The notes under the pieces: model-generated
Seen by the model: only the letters and a program-made list of their open reading frames with translations
Told to the model about the DNA's origin: nothing
The model's database searches: none
Shown here: in pieces, positions 1-9,144 of the stretch
How positions within the stretch are numbered: the stretch's first letter is position 1
How the letters are laid out: each line of letters opens with the position of its first letter
Source of the DNA: a virus
Reading direction: 5' to 3' (one strand)
IMG/VR virus record: IMGVR_UViG_3300031251_000068
Span: 1-36,199 of that record
DNA: 36,199 nucleotides
Program-made: the position numbers and the translations under genes

Positions 1-132
1 CAGGGATAAAAGTATGAGAGTATTGATTACTGGTGCAGACGGCTTTATAGGTAGCAATGTTCTTGAATATATGCTTGATAAGACTGACTGGGATTTTGTT
101 TGTATTTGTAGCTGGCGACACAAGGGCAACCC
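1..132. repeat. Terminal overlap, left copy
   Basis: Bases 1-132 recur at 36068-36199. They differ only at base 6 (A here, G at 36073), leaving 126 identical bases at the outer ends. The repeat joins the last methyltransferase gene to the dehydratase gene through a shared ATGA, which is exactly how the neighbouring genes are joined. That makes a circular or circularly permuted molecule more likely than a true packaged terminal repeat. I infer that the overlap comes from assembly. Confidence 0.9.
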
Positions 133-976
133 CTTAAATATCAAGCCTAATGAGCGAGTTGATGTTGTTACGCATGACCTTACTGGCCCTGTGCCTGATC
201 TCGGTCAGTTTGACTATATTCTTAACTTAGCTAGTGAAAGCCATGTTGACAGGTCAATAGAAGACCCTGTTAACTTTGTTGAAAACAATATAACTAGTAC
301 CTTGCAAATGCTTGAGTACGCTAGAAGTTACCCACCTAAAGTGTTTGTGCAATTCTCAACTGATGAAGTTTACGGTGCAATGGAGCATAAAGAGTGGGAT
401 ATTCTACTACCAAGTAACCCTTACGCTGCTAGTAAGGCAGCACAAGAAATGATTGCTATTGCTTACTGGAAAACTTATAAGTTACCGATTGTCATTACCA
501 ACTCAAATAACATCATTGGTAAAAACCAAGACCCTGAGAAGTTTGTGCCGAAAGTAGTTAAGTTAGTCAATGCTGGCGACGAGGTGACTATTCATACTAG
601 CAATGGCAGGCCAGGCAGACGATACTGGAACGCTGTGCAGAATACAGCAGACGCTTTGCTATTTATTCTTGGTTTTACACCTACTAAGTATGGCGAAATG
701 GTAGAAGTACCAGTTATGAACGGTGAAAATATAGAGGCAGGTTTCGCTGATATGCCTGACCGTTACGCTTTAAGCGGTGGCAAGGAGCTTGATAATCTTG
801 AAATGGCTCAGTTGATTGCCTCTATTCTAGGCAAAGAATTAAAATACACCCTGTTAGACGCTGAGACTATACGACCTGGCTACGACGAGTTCTATGCAAT
901 GACCGAGGGTGAGCTTGACCGCAAGGGCTGGGTTGCACCGTATAGCTTAGAAGAGGGCTTATCATGGATAAAATAG
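14..976 (+). CDS. NAD-dependent sugar epimerase/dehydratase, RmlB-like
   Basis: This 320-residue protein is a short-chain dehydrogenase of the extended NDP-sugar type, close in motifs to dTDP-glucose 4,6-dehydratase. It shows the nucleotide-binding G7-x-x-G10-x-x-G13, the STDEVYG block at 115-121 that carries the Thr-Asp-Glu catalytic set, and Tyr137-x3-Lys141. Length is near the family norm of about 320-350. It probably makes a 4-keto-deoxy sugar nucleotide for the glycosyltransferases around it. On the circle its ATG overlaps the TGA of the upstream methyltransferase gene, so it is complete, and its end overlaps the next gene by 13 bases. A UDP-sugar epimerase activity is the main alternative. 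Confidence 0.88.
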   Translation: MRVLITGADGFIGSNVLEYMLDKTDWDFVCICSWRHKGNPLNIKPNERVDVVTHDLTGPVPDLGQFDYILNLASESHVDRSIEDPVNFVENNITSTLQMLEYARSYPPKVFVQFSTDEVYGAMEHKEWDILLPSNPYAASKAAQEMIAIAYWKTYKLPIVITNSNNIIGKNQDPEKFVPKVVKLVNAGDEVTIHTSNGRPGRRYWNAVQNTADALLFILGFTPTKYGEMVEVPVMNGENIEAGFADMPDRYALSGGKELDNLEMAQLIASILGKELKYTLLDAETIRPGYDEFYAMTEGELDRKGWVAPYSLEEGLSWIK

Positions 977-1872
977 ATGTAATATGGAAGTCATATCACA
1001 AGCCAGAGATTATTGATCGTGGCTACTGGGACGACGGTTTACTAGAAGACATCTTTAAGCAACTTCAGCTTGAGGTAGTACACCACTACGATTTTGACTG
1101 GGTAGGCAAAAAAGACGGTGCAGTTGTTATTATCAATGGTCGCACCCATATTAAAGATACTGACGCTATCAATGAAGACATTGCTAAGCTTCGCTGGGTG
1201 CTCTTCATTGACACTGGCGACGAAGAGGCAAGTTTTCCCTGGCGTAATGTTAAACACCCCATAATGCGTGTTTGGATTATGCTGCCGAGAATGAACATAC
1301 ATGACGACGTGAGTTATCACCTACCAAACGGCTACCGAAACGAAACCCACGAAATGCTTAAGGATATTGGTTTTCAAGACAAAGGTGTTGATTGGTTTTT
1401 CGCTGGCCAAGTCAATCATGAGAGGCGTGAGCACTGTGTCAATGAACTCATTTACCTCAGAGACAGTGGCGAAAATGCCAACGGCGTACTCTATACAGGC
1501 GATACTTTCGGCAAAGAGCTGCTACCATACAAAGAATATCTGGCTCAAATGGCCGACACCAAGATTGTTTTATGTCCGTCAGGCATTGAGAGCCCTGACA
1601 ACTTCAGGCTTTATGAGGCTCTTGAGGCTGGCTGCTTACCGATTGTTGACGCTTTTAGTACCAACTTTCAGACTTCAGGCTTCTGGCGGTACTTATTTGG
1701 AGACGATATACCATTTCCTATAGTTAATTACTGGGACGTATTACCCAAGTTAATGCCCGAACTTCTGAAAGGCTACCCTGAAAATGCTAACCGTTGCTTT
1801 GCCTGGTGGCAGCTCAAGAAGCGAGAGATGAAATATAAACTGCTTGATGACGTTAAGGAGCTTTCAAAATGA
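964..1872 (+). CDS. Glycosyltransferase, exostosin-like (GT-B)
   Basis: This 302-residue protein resembles the C-terminal half of exostosin-type GT-B transferases. The segment 'CPSGIESPDNFRLYEALEAG', followed by CLPIV, about two-thirds of the way along, is the usual nucleotide-sugar contact region, with a glutamate in 'RLYEALEAG'. The N-terminal half has no motif that I can assign. The start overlaps the dehydratase gene and the stop overlaps the next start as ATGA, so translation is probably coupled. Donor and acceptor cannot be read from the sequence. Confidence 0.75.
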   Translation: MDKIDVIWKSYHKPEIIDRGYWDDGLLEDIFKQLQLEVVHHYDFDWVGKKDGAVVIINGRTHIKDTDAINEDIAKLRWVLFIDTGDEEASFPWRNVKHPIMRVWIMLPRMNIHDDVSYHLPNGYRNETHEMLKDIGFQDKGVDWFFAGQVNHERREHCVNELIYLRDSGENANGVLYTGDTFGKELLPYKEYLAQMADTKIVLCPSGIESPDNFRLYEALEAGCLPIVDAFSTNFQTSGFWRYLFGDDIPFPIVNYWDVLPKLMPELLKGYPENANRCFAWWQLKKREMKYKLLDDVKELSK

Positions 1873-2600
1873 GTAAGGACGTAACCGTAATAATTCCGAC
1901 AAGTGCAATGCCAAGTCACCCTAGTACAGAAGTGCTAGACATTACGCTTGATAGCATACGCACTCGGCTACCAAATGCTGAGATTATAGTCATGTTTGAT
2001 GGCATACCTGCCTGGCTTGAAGAACGACGAGCCGACTACGAAAAGTATAAGCAGTCAATGTTATGGAAAATAAACTATATGGAAAATTGTGTACCTCTGT
2101 TATTTGATACCCCACACCACCAAAGCTTAATGACCAAGAAAGCCTTAGAGCTAGTCAGGACACCATATATATTGTGGTCTGAGCAAGACACACCGCTACA
2201 TGGCGATATATCCTTTGATGATTTGCTACCAGTCATTGAAAGTGGCTACGCAAATGTTATCCGTTTTCACTTTGAGGCAACCATACCAAAAGACCATGAT
2301 CACCTTATGCTAGACCAGAAGCCGATTAGTATTTTAGGTCAGCCTTTCATACGAACTCGGCAATGGTCAGGTCGGCCACACTTAGCGAGCACTAAGTATT
2401 ACCGAGACATTGCCGAGCGTTTTTGGGACGATCAGCCAAGATTTATTGAACATATCATGTATGGTATCGTCGCTGAGGGTGGTGATAACTATGATGAGCA
2501 TAGGCTTCACATTTATGCCCCGAAAGGTACATTAGTAAGAAGTAAACACCTGGACGGCAGGAGATATGGAGCAGAACATTATGACCCAGCAGCCAGTTAG
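1869..2600 (+). CDS. Probable GT-A (family 2-like) glycosyltransferase
   Basis: The 243-residue product begins with 'VTVIIPTSAMPS', a typical beta-strand opening of a GT-A fold. It has 'LWSEQDTPLHGD' where the acidic metal-binding motif of family 2 enzymes would sit. An AAGGAG ribosome binding site lies eight bases before the ATG. The acidic motif is a variant rather than a clean DxD, so the fold is likely but activity is less certain. It lies within the overlapping glycan operon. Confidence 0.65.
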   Translation: MSKDVTVIIPTSAMPSHPSTEVLDITLDSIRTRLPNAEIIVMFDGIPAWLEERRADYEKYKQSMLWKINYMENCVPLLFDTPHHQSLMTKKALELVRTPYILWSEQDTPLHGDISFDDLLPVIESGYANVIRFHFEATIPKDHDHLMLDQKPISILGQPFIRTRQWSGRPHLASTKYYRDIAERFWDDQPRFIEHIMYGIVAEGGDNYDEHRLHIYAPKGTLVRSKHLDGRRYGAEHYDPAAS

Positions 2601-3663
2601 ATTAGGTCTATGGGGTGCTCGCATGGATAATAGCGGTTTGGGCATGCAAACGTGGGAGTTCTATAACCACATGAAGCCAGCAAAAACACTTGTGGTTGAC
2701 ATTTCAATGCTTGAGAAAATACCAGAGCGACGAATGAAACAATACCCTGAGCGTTACCCTGACGCAATGATCATCTATGGTTTCCCAAACGAGTTTGACA
2801 TACGCCAATTTCTGACTGGCCTTGATGTCGTCTTTATAGCTGAGAGTGCCTATAACATGAACTTCTACCATATTGCTAAAGAGATGGGTGTTAAAACGGC
2901 TGTGCAGTACAATTATGAGTTCTTTGATTGGTTTGAGGGCTCGATGTGGCACAACGAAACCCCTGACTTATTCATTGCACCTAGCACTTGGCATTATGAC
3001 GAGGTACAATCGCTTTGTGATAAGAAAAACATTAAACACGTTTATCTACACTGTCCTGTCAACACTGAAAAAATACACAGGCGTTATATTGGTAGTGCTC
3101 TCACCTTTGTTCATATTGCTGGCCGTCCTGCTGCTAATGATAGAAACGGTACATATGCTTTTCTCAATGCTCTACAACTTGCCCCTGATGATTTACGAGG
3201 CCGAGTTTACACACAAGATAAAGATTTGGCCAACGAAATAAAGCGTGAGTTCCCAAGCGTTGATGTCAAATACAATGTCAAGGACTACACTGAAATCTAT
3301 AAAAAAGGTTCAGTTCTAGTTTTGCCACGAAAATATGGTGGTAACTGCCTGCCTATGAATGAGGCTCTAGCTGCAGGTATGCCAGTGATTATGTCAAGAG
3401 TGTCACCTCAAACTGATTTCTTACCTGAAGAGTGGCTTGTTGAAGCTCAGAAGACAGATATTGATTTCGCACCACGCTTTAAACTGGACGTATACGAATG
3501 TGACCCTGCTGCACTTATGCTTAAAATGCGTTGGTTTAAGAGCCTTGATGATATGCGAATGTTAGAGATGTCACAAACCGCTAGTGATTTAGCTCACAAT
3601 ATTAGCTGGTCAGAGATGAAACCTAAATATGAAGAGGTGTTTGAAGCGTTATGCCAACTATAA
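2581..3663 (+). CDS. Glycosyltransferase, family 4-like (GT-B)
   Basis: This 360-residue GT-B protein has the conserved C-terminal block 'GGNCLPMNEALAAGMPVI', with the acidic residue that contacts the donor sugar, as in family 1/4 transferases. I chose ATG 2581 because GGAG at 2568-2571 sits nine bases upstream. ATG 2566 is in frame, but its AGGAG is only two bases away. The gene overlaps the previous one. It probably adds a sugar to the same glycan as its neighbours. Confidence 0.8.
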   Translation: MTQQPVRLGLWGARMDNSGLGMQTWEFYNHMKPAKTLVVDISMLEKIPERRMKQYPERYPDAMIIYGFPNEFDIRQFLTGLDVVFIAESAYNMNFYHIAKEMGVKTAVQYNYEFFDWFEGSMWHNETPDLFIAPSTWHYDEVQSLCDKKNIKHVYLHCPVNTEKIHRRYIGSALTFVHIAGRPAANDRNGTYAFLNALQLAPDDLRGRVYTQDKDLANEIKREFPSVDVKYNVKDYTEIYKKGSVLVLPRKYGGNCLPMNEALAAGMPVIMSRVSPQTDFLPEEWLVEAQKTDIDFAPRFKLDVYECDPAALMLKMRWFKSLDDMRMLEMSQTASDLAHNISWSEMKPKYEEVFEALCQL

Positions 3664-3818
3664 AGCAGATGGTCAAACAGATGAGACACATTGAAAGCCA
3701 GACCGACAACGAGCCTGGTGCATATCCTGTGACATTCAAAAACGATTGGACGAAAGTAAAGTTTGTCTTACTGCTTCGCTGGTACAACTTTACAGACAAG
3801 GTAAAAAAGTTATGGTAG
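3651..3818 (+). CDS. Small hypothetical protein in glycan operon
   Basis: This 55-codon reading frame starts inside the end of the glycosyltransferase gene and ends in ATGGTAG, which overlaps the next start. It otherwise fills an empty stretch of a tightly packed operon, which is the main reason to accept it. The protein is basic and aromatic toward its C terminus (FVLLLRWYNF near residues 38-47). I recognise no domain. Confidence 0.5.
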   Translation: MPTIKQMVKQMRHIESQTDNEPGAYPVTFKNDWTKVKFVLLLRWYNFTDKVKKLW

Positions 3819-4060
3819 ATTTGAAGCCTGAGGTTGATTTTGTTTTAGCACTACGCACAATAGCTATGCCTTGCAGGATAGATTATCATGCTGAGTTTCA
3901 CTCTAAGCCATCTACAGGCTGCCAAAGGCGTGATAATTACGGAGACAGGTGCTTAAATTGTAGAATTATTGATAACTTGATTGATTTTAATTTTAGGTGG
4001 GCTGACGAAAAGAAGAAAAACAAGTTTGGTGAAGTTGATGGTCATTGGAGATTAAAATAA
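3812..4060 (+). CDS. Small cysteine-containing hypothetical protein
   Basis: This 82-residue protein contains a cluster of cysteines ('CQRRDNYGDRCLNC') that could bind zinc, flanked by acidic and basic stretches. ATG 3812 has AAGG about ten bases upstream and overlaps the stop of the preceding small frame. A longer version from 3746 would lack both features. The stop TAA overlaps the next ATG. I know no family for it. Confidence 0.6.
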   Translation: MVDLKPEVDFVLALRTIAMPCRIDYHAEFHSKPSTGCQRRDNYGDRCLNCRIIDNLIDFNFRWADEKKKNKFGEVDGHWRLK

Positions 4061-4881
4061 TGCCACCTATCACAGTCTTTTGCCCTTTCACTAGACCTGA
4101 GTATGTCAAGAGGTGGTTTGATGATCTAGCCTCAACTGACTTACGGCCTGACATGACTAACCTAGCTTTTATCATTGATGTCGGCGAAGATGACTACGGC
4201 CAACAGCTCGGCCCTAAAATCTACATGCGAATTATGGAAGAAATGCAGCGTACCCATTACCGCAAGTTCTTAATCATACGAAACTACGATCACAAAGTAC
4301 CTGGCAGCATTATATTGAGACGGCGACGCATAGCTGAAATCCATAACCAGAGCAAAGAACTCATTATAGCCCTGGACGGTAAGTATGTGCTTGGACTTGA
4401 GGACGATACTGTTTTTACTAATCTTTGTGTTGAGCGACTGTATGCACCATTCAGAGACTACGAAGACGAGCTTGGCTTTGATGTTGGCTTAGTCAGTGCT
4501 TACGAGGCTGGCCGTTGGAATATGAAAATTATAGGCATATGGGGCTTTGACAATGTGAAAAATCCTAGAGAGTGCTGGACTGAGTTGCCTGGCAAAGACT
4601 ACGCAGAGATAGATGCTGCTGGCATGTACTGTTATCTCACACCAACTAGCCTGTACCTTAAGCATCATTATACAACTGAAGACATAGACCCTTATGGGCC
4701 TGATGTTCGTTACGGCTTAGACCTAAGACAACGAGGCTACCACAACTTCGTAGATTGGTCGCAACCTTGTGGTCACATAGACGGAGACACAATTATTACC
4801 CCGAATGATAATCTATATGTAGAGCGTTTTCACTTTGACGACAAGCTCAAAGGCTGGCTCAGAGATAAGCAGGCAACCTAA
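4060..4881 (+). CDS. Probable GT-A glycosyltransferase
   Basis: This 273-residue protein opens with 'PPITVFCPFTRPEYVKRWF', a family 2-like first strand and helix. It carries 'LGLEDDTVF' around residue 114, a good candidate for the metal- and sugar-binding acidic motif. ATG 4060 is preceded at nine bases by GGAG; an in-frame TTG at 4045 is unlikely. It overlaps the genes on both sides by the TAATG pattern. It is probably one of several transferases that build one glycan. Confidence 0.65.
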   Translation: MPPITVFCPFTRPEYVKRWFDDLASTDLRPDMTNLAFIIDVGEDDYGQQLGPKIYMRIMEEMQRTHYRKFLIIRNYDHKVPGSIILRRRRIAEIHNQSKELIIALDGKYVLGLEDDTVFTNLCVERLYAPFRDYEDELGFDVGLVSAYEAGRWNMKIIGIWGFDNVKNPRECWTELPGKDYAEIDAAGMYCYLTPTSLYLKHHYTTEDIDPYGPDVRYGLDLRQRGYHNFVDWSQPCGHIDGDTIITPNDNLYVERFHFDDKLKGWLRDKQAT

Positions 4882-5141
4882 TGCACTACACCGACATTGA
4901 AAACTTTACTGAAAATGACGAGGCAATAATAAATTGGCGTGTCAGGCATGGTGGTGCTCAACTCAAATGTCCTAAATGCTTTCGCTGGTTTAAGCTACCT
5001 AAAGACATAAAGATTGATGACAATGGCTACTGCTCAGATAGCTTTTACCATTTCTGCCAAGAGCGAGAGGTTGAGGGTGAGCTTTACGAAGACGGTGAGG
5101 GCTGGACTGTGTTAGCTCATCTAGTAGGCTGGGAGTTATAA
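4881..5141 (+). CDS. Small zinc-ribbon-like protein
   Basis: The product is 86 residues with CPKC at 30-33 and further cysteines at 51 and 59 beside a histidine, suggesting one zinc site. It is the last gene of the glycan run and sits directly before the small terminase gene, so it could belong to either module. The start overlaps the previous stop as TAATG. Function is unknown. Confidence 0.65.
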   Translation: MHYTDIENFTENDEAIINWRVRHGGAQLKCPKCFRWFKLPKDIKIDDNGYCSDSFYHFCQEREVEGELYEDGEGWTVLAHLVGWEL

Positions 5142-5142
5142 T
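5137..5142 (+). promoter_or_regulatory. -10 box for leaderless terminase mRNA
   Basis: A perfect TATAAT ends six bases before the ATG of the small terminase gene. A start site seven bases after the box would fall on the ATG itself, so the mRNA would have no leader. No convincing -35 is present. The same spacing recurs at 12050, 21660 and 23888. Confidence 0.5.
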
Positions 5143-5148
5143 AAGGTT

Positions 5149-5619
5149 ATGGCTACAACACTTGATGGCAAAGACCTGACTGAACAGCAAGAGCTCTTTT
5201 GTGAGTTCTATGCTACCGATACTGAGTTCTTTGGTAATGGTGTCAAATCGTACATGGAAGCCTACCCTGATAGTGACTATAATTCTGCTCGTACTAACGC
5301 TTCAAAACTGCTAACAAATGCTAACATACTGGCTAGAATTAACGAGTTGCTTGAAGATATGGCACTCAATGACGCTTTTGTTGATAAGCAGATTGCAATG
5401 CTCATTACTCAAAATGCTGACTGGGGTGCTAAAATGTCAGCCATCAAAGAATACAATGCTCTCAAAAGTCGCATCACTAAAAAGATTGAAGTGAGTACGC
5501 CAGATGAAGAAGACCTTGAGGCTATTGTAAAGGACATAACAAATGACAGAAACAATTTACCAGACGACAGCACAGAAGCTCAAGCCGAAGCAGGAGAGGA
5601 TAGTACGCCGTCTAACTGA
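5149..5619 (+). CDS. terS: Terminase small subunit
   Basis: This 156-residue protein has the XtmA/Terminase_2 pattern: 'LTEQQELFCEFYATD', then a short gap to 'GVKSYMEAYPDSD', an alanine-rich helix 'SARTNASKLL' and 'ILARINELL'. It should bind the packaging site on concatemeric DNA and load the large subunit. The last 40 residues are acidic and probably contact the motor. Its 3' end overlaps terL by 77 bases, supporting coupled expression. ATG 5149 lies seven bases after a TATAAT box, so it may be translated from a leaderless message. Confidence 0.85.
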   Translation: MATTLDGKDLTEQQELFCEFYATDTEFFGNGVKSYMEAYPDSDYNSARTNASKLLTNANILARINELLEDMALNDAFVDKQIAMLITQNADWGAKMSAIKEYNALKSRITKKIEVSTPDEEDLEAIVKDITNDRNNLPDDSTEAQAEAGEDSTPSN

Positions 5620-6988
5620 TGTTTTCCATGACGGTACTTTCACTCCTTACGGCAAGCTTCTAACCTACACACAGATATTTATAATTTACTGCATACTCTT
5701 CAGGGCATACCCACGCATTATTTTGGTGTTGCCTACCCAGTATGGCAAGTCTCTGGCCGTTGCTATTGGCGTATTACTTCGTGCTGCAACTCATGATGAG
5801 AAATGGGCTATTGTTGCACCGTCTGAGGACAAAGGTCGTATCATCATGGACTACATTATTGAGCATATATTTGATCATAGCTGGTTGATTAAAAAGCTAG
5901 ACTATACTGGCACAAAATCAGCGTTGATGCAGCATAGGTCAAAAAACCGTCTAACTTTTAAAGGTGCTGGCGAGATTAGAGTATTCAGTGCTGACGCTAC
6001 AAATACCCAAGCAGTTAAAAAAGCTTTAATGGGTTTTGGCTCACCAAACATTGTGCTGGACGAAAGCCCACAGTTACCTGACGATCTATACGCCACTGTT
6101 AAACGTATGTTAGGTGGCACTAAGGATAACTTCTTGCTTGAGATAGGCAACCCATTTTATCGTAACCACTTCTGGCGAATGTGGCTCAACAAGCGTTATG
6201 TCAGAGTGTGGGTTGATATTTACCAAGCATTAAAAGAGGGTAGATTTACACAGGACTTTATTGACGAAATGAAAGACGAAGCCTTTTTTGACGTGCTCTA
6301 CGAGTGTAAGTTTCCTGATGAAGAAGACGCACCTGCAGGCTATCGTAGTTTGCTTGGCCTGTCACATATCGAAAATGCTTATATTACAAATGAGTTACCG
6401 CTTGGCCATGACGAAGACCACAAGCTACTTGATAGACCGATACTTGGCATTGACCCTAATCATGGTGGTGCAAACTCAACCGTTATGGTTATCCGCTATC
6501 CTATGTTTGCCAAAGTAGTGCTCAAAAAACGCTACTCAGATAGTGGTAACATCACAGAAGACATCATTGCTGACGCTATTAAGATTATTGAAGAATACGA
6601 TATAGGCGACTATCGCACTGCTGTAGATGGTGGTGGTGTTGGTGCAGGCGTGGCAGACGGCCTTGAGCGTAAAGGCTACGCCGTTGAAACTGTACTATTT
6701 GGTCAAAAGCCAGAAAATACTACCCGCTACGCCAATTCAAAAGCTGAGCTTTTTATGAGACTACGCAAATGGATTATTGGCGATAACGGCAAACTGCTTA
6801 AGAATGATGGATTTTTGGAATTGAAAGAGATAAACTACAAAGAGAACAGTAGCAGTAAAGTTCAAATGGAAAGCAAAGAAGAACTTTCAAAGCGTGGTGT
6901 TGCAAGTCCTGACGTTGCCGACGCTCTAGCACTCACCTTTATTAACACAAGCAACATTGTAGAAGATGACGATTACGCTATAATCTAA
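5543..6988 (+). CDS. terL: Terminase large subunit
   Basis: This 481-residue packaging motor has an N-terminal ATPase and a C-terminal RNase H-like nuclease. The Walker A-like 'PTQYGKS' is at 64-70 and the Walker B 'IVLDE' at 170-174. The nuclease acidic residues fit Asp304 ('GIDPNHGG'), Asp362 ('AVDGGGVG') and Asp457 or Asp460 ('SPDVADALAL'). Size and architecture match full-length TerL. AAAGGA precedes the ATG by about eight bases. The packaging mode (cos or headful) cannot be decided from this window. Confidence 0.95.
   Translation: MTETIYQTTAQKLKPKQERIVRRLTDVFHDGTFTPYGKLLTYTQIFIIYCILFRAYPRIILVLPTQYGKSLAVAIGVLLRAATHDEKWAIVAPSEDKGRIIMDYIIEHIFDHSWLIKKLDYTGTKSALMQHRSKNRLTFKGAGEIRVFSADATNTQAVKKALMGFGSPNIVLDESPQLPDDLYATVKRMLGGTKDNFLLEIGNPFYRNHFWRMWLNKRYVRVWVDIYQALKEGRFTQDFIDEMKDEAFFDVLYECKFPDEEDAPAGYRSLLGLSHIENAYITNELPLGHDEDHKLLDRPILGIDPNHGGANSTVMVIRYPMFAKVVLKKRYSDSGNITEDIIADAIKIIEEYDIGDYRTAVDGGGVGAGVADGLERKGYAVETVLFGQKPENTTRYANSKAELFMRLRKWIIGDNGKLLKNDGFLELKEINYKENSSSKVQMESKEELSKRGVASPDVADALALTFINTSNIVEDDDYAII
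6957..6984 (+). promoter_or_regulatory. Possible promoter before portal gene
   Basis: A perfect TATAAT at 6979-6984 overlaps the end of terL, with a weak TTGTAG 16 bases upstream. The portal ATG follows after a 20-base gap containing AAGGGA as ribosome binding site. The box could simply be the codons GCT-ATA-ATC, so the call is weak. Confidence 0.3.
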
Positions 6989-7004
6989 TTAAGGGAAAAT
7001 ACAC

Positions 7005-9137
7005 ATGCAGCTAAAAATAAGCCAGATCGTAAAACTTGCAGTCGCAAAACGCTTATTCGGTTATGGCCCAGTTGATGATTACTCAGCTATTGACCAATTC
7101 GCTGGCCCTGCAAAAGACATCAAACTGCTTGGCATGTACTCAGGCGTGGCGTATCGCTGTATCAACACACTCTCTGAAGCTATTGCAGGTCAATATGTGG
7201 CTTACCCATACTCCCTAGATACTCAAGGCAAAAAAGTTACAGTTATGGCTCACCCATTTTGGGACGTGCTTAATGACCCAAACCCTGATTTGACTTACTA
7301 CCAACTACTTGAGGGCTCAGCCAGCTTTGTTGAGCAGTTTGGTGAGTTCTTTTGGTACTTAGTGCCAGGTAAAGTATCTGGCTCGGTTGCAGACCCTACT
7401 ATGCCAGGCACAGGCATTAAGCAGATATACCTATTACGTCCTGACAAGATGGGTATTGTGCTTGATAAACAAACTGGTGATGTTATCGGTTACAAATACC
7501 AAGCTGGCACAGCAAACAAAGTCATTCCATTCACGACTGACGAGATTAAGCACTTCATGACATTCAACCCTAAAAACCCTTATCGTGGCTTTAGTACAGT
7601 TGAAGCAGCCGTTGATTACATTCAAACCGAAGAAGAAGTATCACGCTTTACTCGCAACTACTTCCGTAACAACGCTGCAATGTCTGGTATCTTGAGTGTT
7701 GAGGGCAAGCTGACTAGAGACAACTGGAATAAGTTTGTCAGGCAGTGGCGTGAGCGATACCAGGGTGTTGATAATGCTGGCAAGGTTGCTCTAGTCCGAG
7801 ACAGCCAAGTTAAGTTTACCCCTGTTACATCTAGCATCAACGATATGCAGCTTACTGAGTTAAAACAGACTACCGTTGACCAGATATTGATGATGTTCAG
7901 AATACCTAAGGGCTTATTTGGCATGGAGAGCGACCAGGGTTTAGGTCGTGCTTCTGTTGAGACGCTTGAATACATCTTTGCCAAGTGGACGGTTGACAAC
8001 AAGTTATCTAGGCTTGATGACTTCATTGAGGGCATACTTAAGGATTACTACCCTAAGCAGAGCTTTCTGGTTGGCCACAATAACATTATCCCTGATGACA
8101 AAGAGTTTCTGTTATCCTCATACAACCAGGGTGTTGACAGATGGATTACTCGCCAAGAGATTAGGGAGAAAGACCCTAACCTGGCCAACACTGAAATACC
8201 TGGTACTCAGCAGTTATTCACTTTGCTAACTCAAATGCCTCTTGAAGCAGCAGGTACTCAGCCTGCAGCCACACCTACCCCACCTGCCAAGTCTGGTGGA
8301 AAGGTCACGCTTGTAAAAGCAAAAAAAAAAGACTTAAAGTATAGCACCAATCAGAAAGAAGCCTTTAGGTTAATCCTTGAAAGACATTCTGCTGCCTATG
8401 CTCGCAAATATAAGCAAGCCTTTGATAAAGTGATTAAGGAACAGGAGAAAACTGTACTTGCAAACATAACTCACCTTAGAGGCAAGGGTATTGCTGATGA
8501 TTTGCTAGATATGTCAGACGAAGATGCAGCCTTTCAAAACGAACTCGGCCCAGTATTGAGTGCATTGACGTTACAGCAAGGCCAGATTGCCTTAGAGTTT
8601 TCAGGCTCAGATCAGAAATACCAACAGAGCCAAGCCTTGCAAGCTGCTATCCAGGCATCTACCAAGAAGATGAGCCAGAACTTTAACCAGGAAACGCTTG
8701 ATCAGCTTAATGCTACTTTGTCTGAGGGCTTAGGCAATTCTGAGAGTATTAGTGAGTTATCGGGTAGGGTAGCTTCAGTTTATGACCAAGCTAGTAACTG
8801 GCGGTCAGACCGAGTAGCTAGGACTGAATCTCAATCAGCCAGTAACGCTGCTACGCTTGACGCTTATCAGCAAAACCCTGTAGTTATATCAATGACATGG
8901 TTTGCAAATCCTGATGCCTGTGAGTACTGTGCAGACTTAGATGGTACGACTGTCGGTCTTGAAGAAGTATTTGTGGCTCAAGGCGATAGCGTTGATGTTG
9001 GTGACGATAGCTACCAGGCTGACTATGGTGATGTTGAAACGCCACCACTTCACCCTAACTGTTCTTGCACGATTGTACCTGAGATTGATGGCGGTGATAT
9101 AAGTGGTAATAGCGATAATGCAGATACAGGAGAATAG
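7005..9137 (+). CDS. Portal protein fused to MuF head-morphogenesis domain
   Basis: The first ~430 of 710 residues are an HK97-type portal, the dodecameric DNA channel at the capsid vertex. Its marks include 'SGVAYRCINTLSEAIAG' and 'IPKGLFGMESDQGLGRASVE'. A Pro/Thr/Lys-rich linker follows (about 420-450). The C-terminal part is a MuF/SPP1 gp7-like domain ending in the paired motif 'CEYCADLDG' and 'HPNCSC', a probable metal-binding site. Fused portal-MuF proteins are known in other phages. The linker is encoded by ten consecutive A residues, and both alternative frames stop within about seven codons, so a portal-only product of about 440-446 residues may also be made. Confidence 0.92.
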   Translation: MQLKISQIVKLAVAKRLFGYGPVDDYSAIDQFAGPAKDIKLLGMYSGVAYRCINTLSEAIAGQYVAYPYSLDTQGKKVTVMAHPFWDVLNDPNPDLTYYQLLEGSASFVEQFGEFFWYLVPGKVSGSVADPTMPGTGIKQIYLLRPDKMGIVLDKQTGDVIGYKYQAGTANKVIPFTTDEIKHFMTFNPKNPYRGFSTVEAAVDYIQTEEEVSRFTRNYFRNNAAMSGILSVEGKLTRDNWNKFVRQWRERYQGVDNAGKVALVRDSQVKFTPVTSSINDMQLTELKQTTVDQILMMFRIPKGLFGMESDQGLGRASVETLEYIFAKWTVDNKLSRLDDFIEGILKDYYPKQSFLVGHNNIIPDDKEFLLSSYNQGVDRWITRQEIREKDPNLANTEIPGTQQLFTLLTQMPLEAAGTQPAATPTPPAKSGGKVTLVKAKKKDLKYSTNQKEAFRLILERHSAAYARKYKQAFDKVIKEQEKTVLANITHLRGKGIADDLLDMSDEDAAFQNELGPVLSALTLQQGQIALEFSGSDQKYQQSQALQAAIQASTKKMSQNFNQETLDQLNATLSEGLGNSESISELSGRVASVYDQASNWRSDRVARTESQSASNAATLDAYQQNPVVISMTWFANPDACEYCADLDGTTVGLEEVFVAQGDSVDVGDDSYQADYGDVETPPLHPNCSCTIVPEIDGGDISGNSDNADTGE
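8321..8330 (+). other. A10 slippage run between portal and MuF domains
   Basis: Ten A residues encode Ala-Lys-Lys-Lys at the linker, around residue 440. Adding one A (or a -1 ribosomal shift) leads to TAG at 8342-8344. Losing one A (or a +1 shift) leads to TAA at 8335-8337. Either event releases a protein of normal portal length. That runs of nine or more A promote polymerase slippage is established knowledge; use of this site here is inference. Confidence 0.45.
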
Positions 9138-9144
9138 TTTTCAT

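Noticed and set aside
1-132. True packaged direct terminal repeat
   Set aside because: The join falls inside a translationally coupled gene pair and its length is typical of assembly overlap; read-depth data would be needed to revive the idea.
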